64,000 bases of DNA. Origin: Globicatella sulfidifaciens DSM 15739. Lineage in GTDB: Bacteria > Bacillota > Bacilli > Lactobacillales > Aerococcaceae. Within the stretch, counting starts at the first letter, position 1. Every line of letters starts with the position of its first letter. The position numbers were made by a program, and so were the translations under genes. This document shows positions 55,035 to 63,059 of the stretch, one piece after another. Below the pieces are notes generated by a model, which was given only the letters and a program-made list of their open reading frames with translations, was not told the DNA's origin and made no database searches. The DNA is taken from positions 143,207-207,206 of the forward strand of contig NZ_FUWO01000001.1 of the NCBI RefSeq assembly GCF_900167405.1, in the 5' to 3' direction.

Positions 55035-55658
55035 TTACCAATTGATTTCCACTTCTGAATCATAAATATGATAAGGTAAAATAACATCACCATTATTTAG
55101 CCGATAAAACTTAGCTAATCGCTTATTCACTCGAGGTAGATCATAGTCTTCTAAAATTCTAGGATTCCATTTAACCCACTCTTGATACTCTTTAGAATCA
55201 GGGGTTTTTGCCAACTCTCTAATTTCCTCTAAACCTCCAAGGCCGCCACAATCTTCCGATATGTTTTCGCCGCGAAAACTGACCACACTAGGGACCTCCT
55301 CTGATGTTATGACCTTTACTTTCATCAAGGTGATTTTAAACTCCCAATTATCGCCGAAATCATAGGTATAATCGAGAGTGTTTAATTCTAACAAATAAGG
55401 AAGAACAAGTGTTTTGTCTGCATCCACATAGTTGATTCCCTCATTATAAGAATTAAAATACTCATCACGCATATACTCAAGGTTTATTTCAAAAGGATAC
55501 GACTTTTTTGTGAAATTAAACAAATGCATATCATATAGGCCAAATGCAATTTGAATAAAATGATGCAACTCAAAAAAAGTGATACGATTCGGTAAGATTA
55601 TATTACGCCAAATCGGAGGCGACTTTATCTCTTTTAATTGAACTTTAACTTGAAACAT
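55035..55658 (-). CDS. Plasmid pRiA4b ORF-3 family protein
   Basis: 207 residues. VQLKEIKSPPIWRNIILPNRITFFELHHFIQIAFGLYDMHLFNF and LDYTYDFGDNWEFKITLMKV are the two halves of the pRiA4b ORF-3 fold (IS1096 TnpR-like), a domain of unknown function common on chromosomes. ENISEDCGGLGGLEEI is the family's acidic loop. Not linked to any mobile element here. Confidence 0.88.
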   Translation of the reverse strand: MFQVKVQLKEIKSPPIWRNIILPNRITFFELHHFIQIAFGLYDMHLFNFTKKSYPFEINLEYMRDEYFNSYNEGINYVDADKTLVLPYLLELNTLDYTYDFGDNWEFKITLMKVKVITSEEVPSVVSFRGENISEDCGGLGGLEEIRELAKTPDSKEYQEWVKWNPRILEDYDLPRVNKRLAKFYRLNNGDVILPYHIYDSEVEINW

Positions 55659-55934
55659 TTTTTCAACTCCCTAATCAAATTGTTATTAGAAAAATTACTA
55701 TTATTCTACTTACAGTATAAAATATCGAACGCACTTTTTCTACTTAGTTCCTCCATAAAAATGCTCTGAGCTATCCCATAGAAAAAGTTTTTAGGTGATG
55801 TTTTAATTGAATCTTTCCTTACATTCTAAGTTGCAATTTACGCTCCTGATTTCATATTGAAGTTAGAAAGAATGGAGTACGCTAAGCATCTTCCAATATA
55901 CGACTTAAAATTATTTTTAAGTAATTAAATGCAA

Positions 55935-55975
55935 CAAAAAAAGTCTCTAAGCTTATAATACTTAAAGACTTTTTA
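55935..55975. terminator. Isolated hairpin, possible terminator
   Basis: AAAGTCT-c-TAAG pairs with CTTA-a-AGACTTT, A-run before and T-run after. It lies in the long gap before the dispersed repeat and may act for the nox transcript running leftwards. Confidence 0.65.
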
Positions 55976-56010
55976 CTATTTTAATTCTTATAAAGAATAT
56001 CATCCAATTC

Positions 56011-56283
56011 AAATGGGAGTGGACCAAAAGTAGAAAATCAAATGATTTTCGCTTTGTCTGTCCACCCCCGCACAGTTGAGTAGGTCTCAAGCAAGTCATT
56101 AAGACGCAGGTTGAGACCACTCAACCACTGCGCTTTTAATGAATAAGCACTAATTCGACTGGATTTTTCAAGCTTGTTCTCAGCTACGTTAAGACGCCAT
56201 TTGAGACCACTCAACCACTGCGCTTTGAATTAAATAGATATGGCTGAACAGAATTTAAAATGCTTTTGCCCAGCCTCATTTCC
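56011..56283. repeat. Dispersed structured repeat with duplicated middle arm
   Basis: Best preserved copy. GGGAGTGGACCAAAAGTAGA, GATTTTCGCTTTGTCTGTCC, then CAGTTGAGT-AGGTCTCAA pairing with TTGAGACC-ACTCAACCACTG, then the right end TGCTTTTGCCCAGCCTC. The segment GTTAAGACGC-nnn-TTGAGACCACTCAACCACTG occurs twice (from about 56098 and 56189), about 90 bp apart. Confidence 0.88.
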
Positions 56284-56314
56284 ACAAGAGAGTGCAGAAA
56301 TTAATTTGTTTGAA

Positions 56315-57679
56315 TTAGAATAAAATCTTGTCTGCCCCACCAAATTGATTTCCTAATGCTTGATGAGCAAGCACTTGAACATAATGCCATGGACGGTCAT
56401 AATTTGGTTGATAGAAGAAGTCTACCATTGCTAATTGTTCTAACGTCCATTTAGCATTAATCGCAATCGATAACGCATTGATGGAATCCGCAACATCATG
56501 AATAGAGACAAATTGTGAGCCTAAAATCAGATGCGTGTCTTCATCGAAGTAAATCTTCATATGAACAGTTCCTGGTCGACGCATGAAGTCTGGATACACT
56601 TTTTCTTCACAATAAGCTGAAGCAATCTTACCATCATAACTATCCGCACTCACATGCCCTAAACCAGTGGTGACAACCGTGTAGTCGAAAACATGTAAAG
56701 CAGAAGTCCCTGATACTGGTAACATCTTCACTAATGATTCTTTTCCTAAAGCATGTAAAGCCGCCACAATTCCTTGACGACGAGCATTCGTTGCTAAAGC
56801 GATATTGGTTTTCTTTCCAGTAGGTGCATACATAATTTTAGTTGCATCCCCACCGGCATAAATGTCGGTGACAGAAGTACGCATGAATTCATCGATTTCT
56901 ACAAATCCACGTTCATCGATATCGACGATTCCTTTTAACCATTCGGTATCTGGTTTAACTCCTACCGCAATGACAACGGTATCGGCCTCATATTCTCCTT
57001 TATCCGTTACAACGCCGGTTACTTTGCCGTCTTTACCGGTTAATTTCTCAACTTTTTCGTGCCCTTTGAAAGCTAAACCTTTTTCTTTGGCATGATTTTC
57101 TAATACAGTCGCTAATTCTGGATCAACATAGGTTGGTAAAATATGATCTAGACCGTCTAATAAAACTGTTTCGATTCCCGCTTCTGTGTAGGCCGTCGCC
57201 ACTTCGACACCAATATAGCCTGCCCCAATGACGACTGCTTTTTTACTAGATTTCATTCGTTCTTTAACGGTTCCTGCATCTTCACGTCCACGGAAAGTAT
57301 GAACATTTTCTAAATCATACCCTTCAAATTTTGGAACAGGTGCAAAGCCTCCAGGACTCAGTAAGAGCTTATCATAGCTTTCTTCCTTCTCACCTTCGTT
57401 ATCCTTAATTTGAATTGTTTTAGCCTCAGGATTAATCCCCACGACTGCTGTTGAGTAATGCATATGAATCCCTTGATCAGCATAAGATTGGTTGGTAGCA
57501 AAATGCAATTCGTCTAAAGCTTGAGCAATACTTTGAAGATAAGATTGAGCACCACAAGACATAAAGGACGCGTGGTCACCTGCTTCATATATATGAATCT
57601 CTGCACTCGCTTCTTGCTTCAAGATTGTCTGTACCGCTTCAAATCCAAAATGCGATGTTCCAACTACTACGTACTTCAT
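56315..57679 (-). CDS. NADH peroxidase/oxidase-type flavoprotein
   Basis: 454 residues from ATG 57679 (GAGAGGAAA site). FAD-dependent pyridine nucleotide-disulfide oxidoreductase of the Npr/Nox/CoA-disulfide reductase group. The redox-active Cys42 (FMSCGAQSYL) and His10 (VVGTSHFGFEAV) match those of enterococcal NADH peroxidase. FAD and NAD motifs: GTSHFGFE, VVIGAGYIGVEVA, YAGGDATKI. Either water-forming NADH oxidase or NADH peroxidase; sequence alone does not settle which. It complements lactate oxidase by removing oxygen or H2O2. Confidence 0.9.
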   Translation of the reverse strand: MKYVVVGTSHFGFEAVQTILKQEASAEIHIYEAGDHASFMSCGAQSYLQSIAQALDELHFATNQSYADQGIHMHYSTAVVGINPEAKTIQIKDNEGEKEESYDKLLLSPGGFAPVPKFEGYDLENVHTFRGREDAGTVKERMKSSKKAVVIGAGYIGVEVATAYTEAGIETVLLDGLDHILPTYVDPELATVLENHAKEKGLAFKGHEKVEKLTGKDGKVTGVVTDKGEYEADTVVIAVGVKPDTEWLKGIVDIDERGFVEIDEFMRTSVTDIYAGGDATKIMYAPTGKKTNIALATNARRQGIVAALHALGKESLVKMLPVSGTSALHVFDYTVVTTGLGHVSADSYDGKIASAYCEEKVYPDFMRRPGTVHMKIYFDEDTHLILGSQFVSIHDVADSINALSIAINAKWTLEQLAMVDFFYQPNYDRPWHYVQVLAHQALGNQFGGADKILF

Positions 57680-57851
57680 GAAAAATTTCCTCTCGTTTAT
57701 TATAACCATTCTAAACTGATGATATATTCATCTTAACACTCACCAAAAAAAACTTGCATCTAAAAAGACTTATCAATGAATTTTTTTAGTTGTTAGTACA
57801 AAACATTTCTGATGATTGAAATTTCAAAATCTATATTTAATACTTAACAAG

Positions 57852-58025
57852 TGGGATTGAGATGAAGTAGAAAATAAGATGAGTTTTGCTTTTGATACTC
57901 CCGTACCGTTTGGTTTATATCAACTAATCTTAAAATCAACTAGATGCCAGTCAACTATTACACTTATAAAATTATCAGATACTACTAAACGGAATTTTTG
58001 AAGTTTTGTCCAACTTCCTTTCGTT
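57852..58025. repeat. Degenerate dispersed repeat upstream of nox-type gene
   Basis: GTGGGATTGAGATGAAGTAG, AAAATAAGATGAGTTTTGCTT and the right end GAAGTTTTGTCCAACTTCC recall the repeat, but the centre is unrelated. It begins a 1.1-kb stretch (57680-58782) without any gene. Confidence 0.45.
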
Positions 58026-58190
58026 TTCCGACCATCCAAAGACATGTCTTTTCACAAAGTTTCATTTTTCAAAATCTGGTAAAATATTTTCATCTGAAAG
58101 CTAATTGAACAATGTAAGCATTCCAAACGTACAAAAAGTAATAAACGAGATAAAAATAATGCATTTTTTGTTTTCACAAATTTTCAACTT

Positions 58191-58318
58191 GTCTCATTTT
58201 GAGACACGAAAACAGCCTTTTTTGAGTGTTATTTTCATTTTCATAAATTTTAGAAAAATACTTCGCTAAACTTTATATATTCTTAATAATTAAGCAAAAT
58301 ATGTCTCAAAATGAGACA
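58191..58318. promoter_or_regulatory. Two TGTCTCA-n3-TGAGACA palindromes in a gene-free region
   Basis: TGTCTCATTTTGAGACA at 58191-58207 and TGTCTCAAAATGAGACA at 58302-58318. Both have perfect 7-bp arms and opposite centres (TTT and AAA), so they are inverted copies of one site, 111 bp apart start to start. Flanks also resemble each other in inverted sense (TTTTCACAA... and TTGTGAATGAAAATAA). Identity of the binding protein is unknown. Confidence 0.65.
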
Positions 58319-58725
58319 CGGGCTTGTGAATGAAAATAACCACAGTAGAATTATCAGCTAAATTGCTTTTTTAAATTTATTTCACAAACAATCAGCATGA
58401 TAATGCAAAAAAAGCATCTAAAAATCGAATACTACTTAATGAGGGATTGGTCTTCTAACTCATAGTATTTCATATTGTTAACCGTTGTTTGATTAGGATT
58501 GATTTTTTAAAAGATTAAAAATGGGCAGTTAACCAGCGCCTACAAAACAACTTTATTATAAAGCCATTTTTTAAGGTCTTATCACACGAGCTCCACCGTC
58601 ACGATGTTAAAAGATTTTGTTGCCATCACAAAAATAAAACTATCACTATTCTAAAATATGATAAAAGGATACTTGCGACATAACCTGGTATCCAAAATGA
58701 ATACGCTAGCACCATATTAGGCGCA
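58319..58725. other. Gene-free region before ndk
   Basis: A/T-rich with stops in every frame. It contains a loose TTCACAAACA near 58381 and a weak AGGTCTTATCACACGAG segment; nothing I can name. Confidence 0.4.
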
Positions 58726-58757
58726 TTATCATCATTTTCTTGGTATAATGATGATAA
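58726..58757 (+). promoter_or_regulatory. ndk promoter with inverted repeat around the -10
   Basis: TTATCATCAT (58726-58735) and ATGATGATAA (58748-58757) are perfect inverted 10-mers that enclose TATAAT (58744-58749). A repressor or a cruciform there would directly affect initiation at ndk. Confidence 0.5.
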
Positions 58758-58782
58758 TAAGGTTTAGGAGAGTGATTAAATC

Positions 58783-59184
58783 ATGAGTCAACAAACATAC
58801 ATCATGTTAAAACCAGATTGCTTGAAGCGCGGCTTGATGGGGGAAGTGATTTCGCGGATTGAAAAGAAAGGCTACCGTATTGTACAAGCCCAATTGATGA
58901 CCCTTGATACACCAATCATTGCCGAACATTATGCTCATCTGATTGACAAGCCCTTTTATCCTAAGCTTGAACAGTTTATGTTATCAGGACCTGTCTTTGG
59001 TATGGTGGTAGAAGGCGAAGAAGTCATTCAAGGCATGAGAGCCATGATGGGACCAACGAATGTCTTTGAAGCAGCACCCGGTACGATTCGCGGAGACTAC
59101 GCAACCGATGTTACTTATAATCTGATTCATGGATCAGACTCGCCTGAAACAGCTAAAGTAGAAATTAACCGATTTTTCAACTGA
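58783..59184 (+). CDS. ndk: Nucleoside diphosphate kinase
   Basis: 133 residues: TYIMLKPDCLKRGLMGEVISRIEKKGYRI, RAMMGPTNVFEAAPGTIRGDY and active-site His in NLIHGSDS. It transfers phosphate from ATP to NDPs. An AGGAGAG site precedes the ATG. Single gene; the SAM riboswitch transcript begins about 150 bp further on. Confidence 0.96.
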   Translation: MSQQTYIMLKPDCLKRGLMGEVISRIEKKGYRIVQAQLMTLDTPIIAEHYAHLIDKPFYPKLEQFMLSGPVFGMVVEGEEVIQGMRAMMGPTNVFEAAPGTIRGDYATDVTYNLIHGSDSPETAKVEINRFFN

Positions 59185-59303
59185 TGATAAGCGAAGTTCA
59201 AACGCAACAATATTCTGTTTTAAGTCGCTATCGAAGTAACTGCGTTCAAGTTTATTATTTATCCAATTTAAAACAACTTTCATATAGCGTAATAAAATAA
59301 TCA

Positions 59304-59332
59304 TTGAAATATCTCTTAATAAATGATAATAT
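59304..59332 (+). promoter_or_regulatory. Promoter of the SAM riboswitch transcript
   Basis: TTGAAA (59304-59309) and TAATAT (59327-59332) with 17-bp spacing, just ahead of the aptamer. Confidence 0.55.
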
Positions 59333-59349
59333 CAATATACAATTAAAAA

Positions 59350-59493
59350 TCACAACTTATCCAGAGCAAGCAGAGGGAATTGGCCCAATGACGCTTCAGC
59401 AACCTACCATTGGCAAGGTGCTAAATCCAACTCGAAAGAGATAGATGAGTCGATTCCAGTTATTTGGCACGACGACTCTCGTTGTGCTTTTTT
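59350..59493 (+). promoter_or_regulatory. SAM-I (S-box) riboswitch with terminator
   Basis: ACTTATCCAGAGCAAGCAGA, GGGAATTGGCCCAATGACGC, TTCAGCAACCTACCATTGGC and AAGGTGCTAAATCC follow the S-box consensus (CTTATCaAGAG, GGGACTGGCCC, CGGCAACC, GGTGCTAAtTCC). GAGTCG (59447-59452) can pair with CGACTC (59473-59478) as antiterminator; the alternative hairpin GCACGAC/GTTGTGC (59467-59487) with T6 is the terminator. High SAM should turn the downstream gene off. Confidence 0.92.
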
Positions 59494-59522
59494 AATTGAA
59501 TAAATAACTAGGAGTGGTTAGT

Positions 59523-59840
59523 TTGTTACCAGAAATGAAGAGTAGTTTTGATGAGTTTATTAAAGGAATCAAAAAATTTGGTATTATGCCACATTTAAGA
59601 TTTCGAAGAAGTCAGAGTGGTGATGTCACTGAACATGATTGGGTATTTCTAGTCAATACGCGCCCACCGCATAATGGGGCTCATATTGGTCGTTGCTGTA
59701 CCTGTTGTATTGGCAATGGCAGTATCAATGATTACGATCATTTCAAAGAATCTTTCAGCTATGAAGAATACGAAACGATTGTAAACCTGTTATTCGATTA
59801 TATTTATACTGACTCTCAGTATAAATCCATTCAGTCATAA
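59523..59840 (+). CDS. Unknown small CCTCC protein under SAM control
   Basis: 105 residues from TTG 59523, chosen because AGGAG lies about 8 nt upstream; GTG 59514 overlaps that site and ATG 59535 is an alternative. I do not recognise the family. The core is DWVFLVNTRPPHNGAHIGRCCTCCIGNGSINDYDHFKESFSYEEYETIV; Cys58, 59, 61 and 62 form a CCTCC cluster flanked by His50 and His54, suggesting metal binding or redox chemistry. The start is basic and helical (FDEFIKGIKKFGIMPHLRFRRS). The SAM-I leader suggests a role in methionine/cysteine or sulfur metabolism. Confidence 0.75.
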   Translation: MLPEMKSSFDEFIKGIKKFGIMPHLRFRRSQSGDVTEHDWVFLVNTRPPHNGAHIGRCCTCCIGNGSINDYDHFKESFSYEEYETIVNLLFDYIYTDSQYKSIQS

Positions 59841-59854
59841 ACCGACTCATTAAG

Positions 59855-59908
59855 AAAGAGAGTTTAAGGACAACGCTATTGAGCATGCCACTTAGACTCT
59901 CTTTTTTG
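59855..59908 (+). terminator. Terminator of the CCTCC gene
   Basis: AAAGAGAGTTTAAG and CTTAGACTCTCTTT pair around a 24-nt loop, followed by TTTTG. 14 bp past the stop. Confidence 0.85.
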
Positions 59909-59971
59909 TTTTGAAATATTTTTTGTAGAGACAACGCTACTGTTGTTTAGTCAGATACAATTTCATTATCT

Positions 59972-60024
59972 TAGGCAATGGCAACCAGTAGAAAATCGAT
60001 TGAATTTTGCTTCGTTTGCCTAAT
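59972..60024. repeat. Fragment of the dispersed repeat
   Basis: AGGCAATGGCAACCAGTAGA, then AAAATCGATTGAATTTTGCT and TCGTTTGCCT: a shortened left hairpin. It lies just beyond the acetyltransferase stop at 60120. Confidence 0.55.
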
Positions 60025-60119
60025 CTCTATCTACGGTATTACTTGGAAAATCTTCTTTTGTCTAACCTCGAGATGCCCATAAGTTTGGTTATGTTCTATA
60101 CCAGTTATGCCGTAAAATC

Positions 60120-60542
60120 TTACGCTTTATACTGCATTAAAAGTTCAAGCTTATTGGTGACTTCATCCATCTCCTGCGAGATAGTCGTTAATCCTTCACG
60201 TTTATAAAATTTTACGGCACTCTCATTTTCATGATATACCGTAAGCAGCAATTCCTCACGAAGCTCTTTTGCATAATCTAGTAACTGCTTACCAATGCCT
60301 TTAGAACGCATACTTTTATCTACAAAAATCCCCGCAAGGTAATTGTCTTGCAACCCAACGAAGCCCACAATTTTACTTTCATGTTCATAAACATAGATTT
60401 CAGCATCTAACAGTTGTTCTTTAACCATTGGTGCATTAGCTATCCAATATTCACGATTTATAAAATGATGTGCCTCAAGATTGCTCTCAAGCCAAATTTG
60501 CATCACTTGGTCAAGGTCTTCTATTTTAAACGCTCTAATCAT
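60120..60542 (-). CDS. GNAT N-acetyltransferase
   Basis: 140 residues from ATG 60542 (AGGAAT site, 7-nt spacing; ATG 60545 possible). AFKIEDLDQVMQIWLESNLEAHHFI is a typical GNAT start; the acetyl-CoA loop is VDKSMRSKGIGKQLLDYAKEL and the end VYHENESAVKFYKREG is canonical. The AHHFIN segment recalls the YjaB/antibiotic-type group. Substrate unknown. Confidence 0.88.
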   Translation of the reverse strand: MIRAFKIEDLDQVMQIWLESNLEAHHFINREYWIANAPMVKEQLLDAEIYVYEHESKIVGFVGLQDNYLAGIFVDKSMRSKGIGKQLLDYAKELREELLLTVYHENESAVKFYKREGLTTISQEMDEVTNKLELLMQYKA

Positions 60543-60601
60543 CATCAATTCCTACTTTCTTGGTACTAATTTTCTGGTTTTAGACTGGTACTATGTGTGG
60601 A

Positions 60602-60788
60602 TTACAAATAAGCTATTTCGCTACCATCCTCCATATTGTAGACACTTTCTTTGAACTCTAATTGCTTACCTTTCGTTTCCATAAATCGATCATTGCCATA
60701 GTCGAAGTGAAGCGTTCGATAGGCTAAACCAGATAAAATCACAACCAACGTAACCAGAATTACTACAACAATTTTCACCCCATTTCAT
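60602..60788 (-). pseudogene. Short membrane-anchored protein with G-run indel
   Basis: From ATG 60788 (AAAGGGG site) the text MKW runs into four G (plus-strand C 60778-60781); with three G it would read MKWVKIVVVILVTLVVILSGLAYRTLHF... and continue to the stop at 60602: an anchor helix plus FMETKGKQLEFKESVYNMEDGSEIAYL. That is the N-terminus of a membrane-anchored hydrolase-like protein, ended early. A GTG start at 60778 would read through but has no ribosome site. Probably a truncated remnant. Confidence 0.55.
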
Positions 60789-61158
60789 AGTATTTTCCCC
60801 TTTGAATACTAACTTTACGTTTTCATCCTATCATTTTACGAATAAGAGATACTTTTTTTACTACGAAAAAAGACCGAAACTTTTTACACAGCCTCCAAAA
60901 TTATTATCGACTCACATTAACTTTTTATCTATTCACATAAATTGATGGAAAACCAAATAATCAAGCATAATTTCATCTCCCGGTCCCTCATAAAGATTTA
61001 ATAGAATCGGCCTTTACTTTATAAACATTGTTATTTTACTTGGCTCAATTCTTAACAACAATTCACATTTTTCCATATGCATCAAGCCTTAACTATAGAT
61101 AAGCAGGCCCCGTTTCTAAGTTTTGGAATTACTCTCATGAATCACTATCTTTATCGCC
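60789..61158. other. Intergenic gap, no gene seen
   Basis: A/T-rich, stops in all frames, no repeat copy. The first part holds the promoter for the short pseudogene. Confidence 0.45.
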
Positions 61159-62346
61159 TTAAAAATCTATTTCTCCATTCAAAAATTTTTCTGCATTTAA
61201 ATTTATTATACCTTCTTTTGAAAAATCGAGCGTATCTAAGCTTAAAATAATCTTCGGATAGTTATCTTTTAACATTTGTAGCGGTCTAAATTCACGTTCT
61301 CTTGTCTTTTCATCCATCAAACTCAAACTTACTTGTATGTATATTATCTCCTCATATTTTTTACAAATAAAGTCTATTTCGTATTCATCTATCTCACCTG
61401 TATAAATTTTATAACCTCTTCGAAGAAGTTCTATAAATACAAGATTCTCTAAAAGATGACCATAATCTTTGTTCCCGCCCGCAATTAATGAAGTTCTTAA
61501 ACCTGGATCAACTCCATAGAATTTATTGTTTCTTGCGAAGAATTTTCTTCCCTTTAAATCATATCTTTCCAACTCATATATTAAATAGGCTTCTTTTAAA
61601 TATTCTAAGTAAACAGATACCGTTTCTTCTTTTGCATTAATTCCCAACTCAGATTTTATCGTATTAGCTATCTTTCTGACTGAAAACACGGAACCAGAAT
61701 TTTGAAATATAAAACTCGCTAAAGCTCTTAATAGATGACTATTATTGATTTTATTTCTTAACATGACATCTTTTAATAATACTGAATCTAGTAAATCATT
61801 AAGAATGGTGCTTTTAGAATAATTATTTTCAATTCCTACTACTCCAGGAAATCCACCGTAAATCATATAATCTTGCAATGTTAATTTAGAATCCTTTAAT
61901 TTGGATTTCCTTAACGAAAATGGGTAGACAACAATAGAGACATATCTTCCAGCTAAATAGGTCGCAAGTTCGGATGATAACAACTGAGCATTTGAACCAG
62001 TTATTACAATATCTATTTTCTTTTCTAGATGAAGAGAATTTACTGCAACCTCCCATTTATTAACAATTTGAATTTCATCAAATAATAGATAATATTGTAA
62101 ATCCCTTTTAGTTTTGTCTTTAATATAGTTATGAAGTGCTACACTATCTTGAAGTTCTAAAGTATCTAGATTTTCAAAATTCAAATAAATAATCTGTTCT
62201 TCAGTTACTCCATTTTCTAGTAGCCAATCCTTATATTGAAACATAATGGTAGACTTTCCAGACCTTCTAACACCTGTAATGACTTTTATTAAATCTTTAT
62301 TCTTCCATTCTTTTAACCAGTTAAGTTCTCGTTCTCTGATTATCAT
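61159..62346 (-). CDS. DUF4143 AAA-type ATPase, second copy
   Basis: 395 residues. Walker A GVRRSGKST at 25-33, Walker B YLLFDEIQIVNKWE, IVITGSNAQLLSSELATYLAGRY, and a C-terminal nuclease-like part (GEIDEYEIDFICKKYEEIIYIQVSLSL). Same family as the protein at 40384 but from a different branch. GGGAGA lies 8 nt before the ATG. Neighbours are decayed genes, so no system partner is evident. Confidence 0.88.
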   Translation of the reverse strand: MIIRERELNWLKEWKNKDLIKVITGVRRSGKSTIMFQYKDWLLENGVTEEQIIYLNFENLDTLELQDSVALHNYIKDKTKRDLQYYLLFDEIQIVNKWEVAVNSLHLEKKIDIVITGSNAQLLSSELATYLAGRYVSIVVYPFSLRKSKLKDSKLTLQDYMIYGGFPGVVGIENNYSKSTILNDLLDSVLLKDVMLRNKINNSHLLRALASFIFQNSGSVFSVRKIANTIKSELGINAKEETVSVYLEYLKEAYLIYELERYDLKGRKFFARNNKFYGVDPGLRTSLIAGGNKDYGHLLENLVFIELLRRGYKIYTGEIDEYEIDFICKKYEEIIYIQVSLSLMDEKTREREFRPLQMLKDNYPKIILSLDTLDFSKEGIINLNAEKFLNGEIDF

Positions 62347-62757
62347 TATTTTTCTCCCGTGGTATATTTTTATTTCACAACAATTATATCACCGTAAGGG
62401 AGATTATTCAAACACATTTCTAAATTTCATCTCCCCAAAGGAGATATATATGAATTTTTATTAACTTATATCGCTATCAGAGAAGTAGATGATTGTGACA
62501 TAACCCTCATTTTAAATTTTCTCTCAAACTATTTTATTATCCTAATAGATTCGAGAATTATCGATTGATGAAGTATTATTTTCTAAAAATAAGATCTTTA
62601 TCGTACAATTTAAAATATTGAAGTGCTCGAAAAAGAAGCTGGAAAAAAACTGAATAGTTTTGGTCCCAACTTATCTTCTAATTAATTAACTGTTCGGTGA
62701 TTACGTGTCCTTAAGCTACATTCTTCGAATATATTTAAATTCTACTCAATTGCGCCA
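62347..62757. other. Intergenic gap, no gene seen
   Basis: A hairpin-like AGGGAGAT ... ATCTCCCC lies at about 62396-62437, just upstream of the ATPase promoter side. No coding potential noticed. Confidence 0.4.
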
Positions 62758-62815
62758 AGGTAGGCAGACGAAGTTAAAATCTTTGATTATCAATGCTTAT
62801 TCTTTCTATCTACGG
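62758..62815. repeat. Fragment of the dispersed repeat
   Basis: AGGTAGGCAGACGAAGTTAA and AATCTTTGATTATC resemble the left hairpin in the reverse direction. Short and diverged. Confidence 0.4.
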
Positions 62816-62857
62816 TATTGCCCGTTATTTGCACTTTTTAAATAATTACACTATGTA

Positions 62858-63059
62858 TTAATAATAATCGTCATCGTCATATCTTGGAAAAAACATGCAG
62901 ATGAAAATGACCAAAGTCACAGTTTGCTCCACCATTTTGCATTATGCCATAACCTGATGCATGGTATACCGTCGTGAAGGCTTTAATCATTCTCCGAGTT
63001 ACGCTGGTAATTTCTTGCATATAAGCGTCAGGAAGACTTTGGCTTACTATATTTTTGCA
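62858..63059 (-). pseudogene. Decayed HIT-family hydrolase, C-terminal half
   Basis: Reads LPDAYMQEITSVTRRMIKAF...YGIMQNGGANCDFGHFHLHVF, including the His triad HFHLHV; then six T (plus-strand A 62888-62893) where five give PRYDDDDYY and the natural end at 62858. The N-terminal half is missing and the frame has a stop at its left boundary with the ABC gene. A normal HIT protein is about 130-145 residues. Confidence 0.75.

Noticed and set aside
58191-58318. TnrA/GlnR or Rex site
   Set aside because: TGTCTCA-n3-TGAGACA lacks the A at position 5 needed for TnrA/GlnR and does not match TTGTGAA-n4-TTCACAA of Rex.
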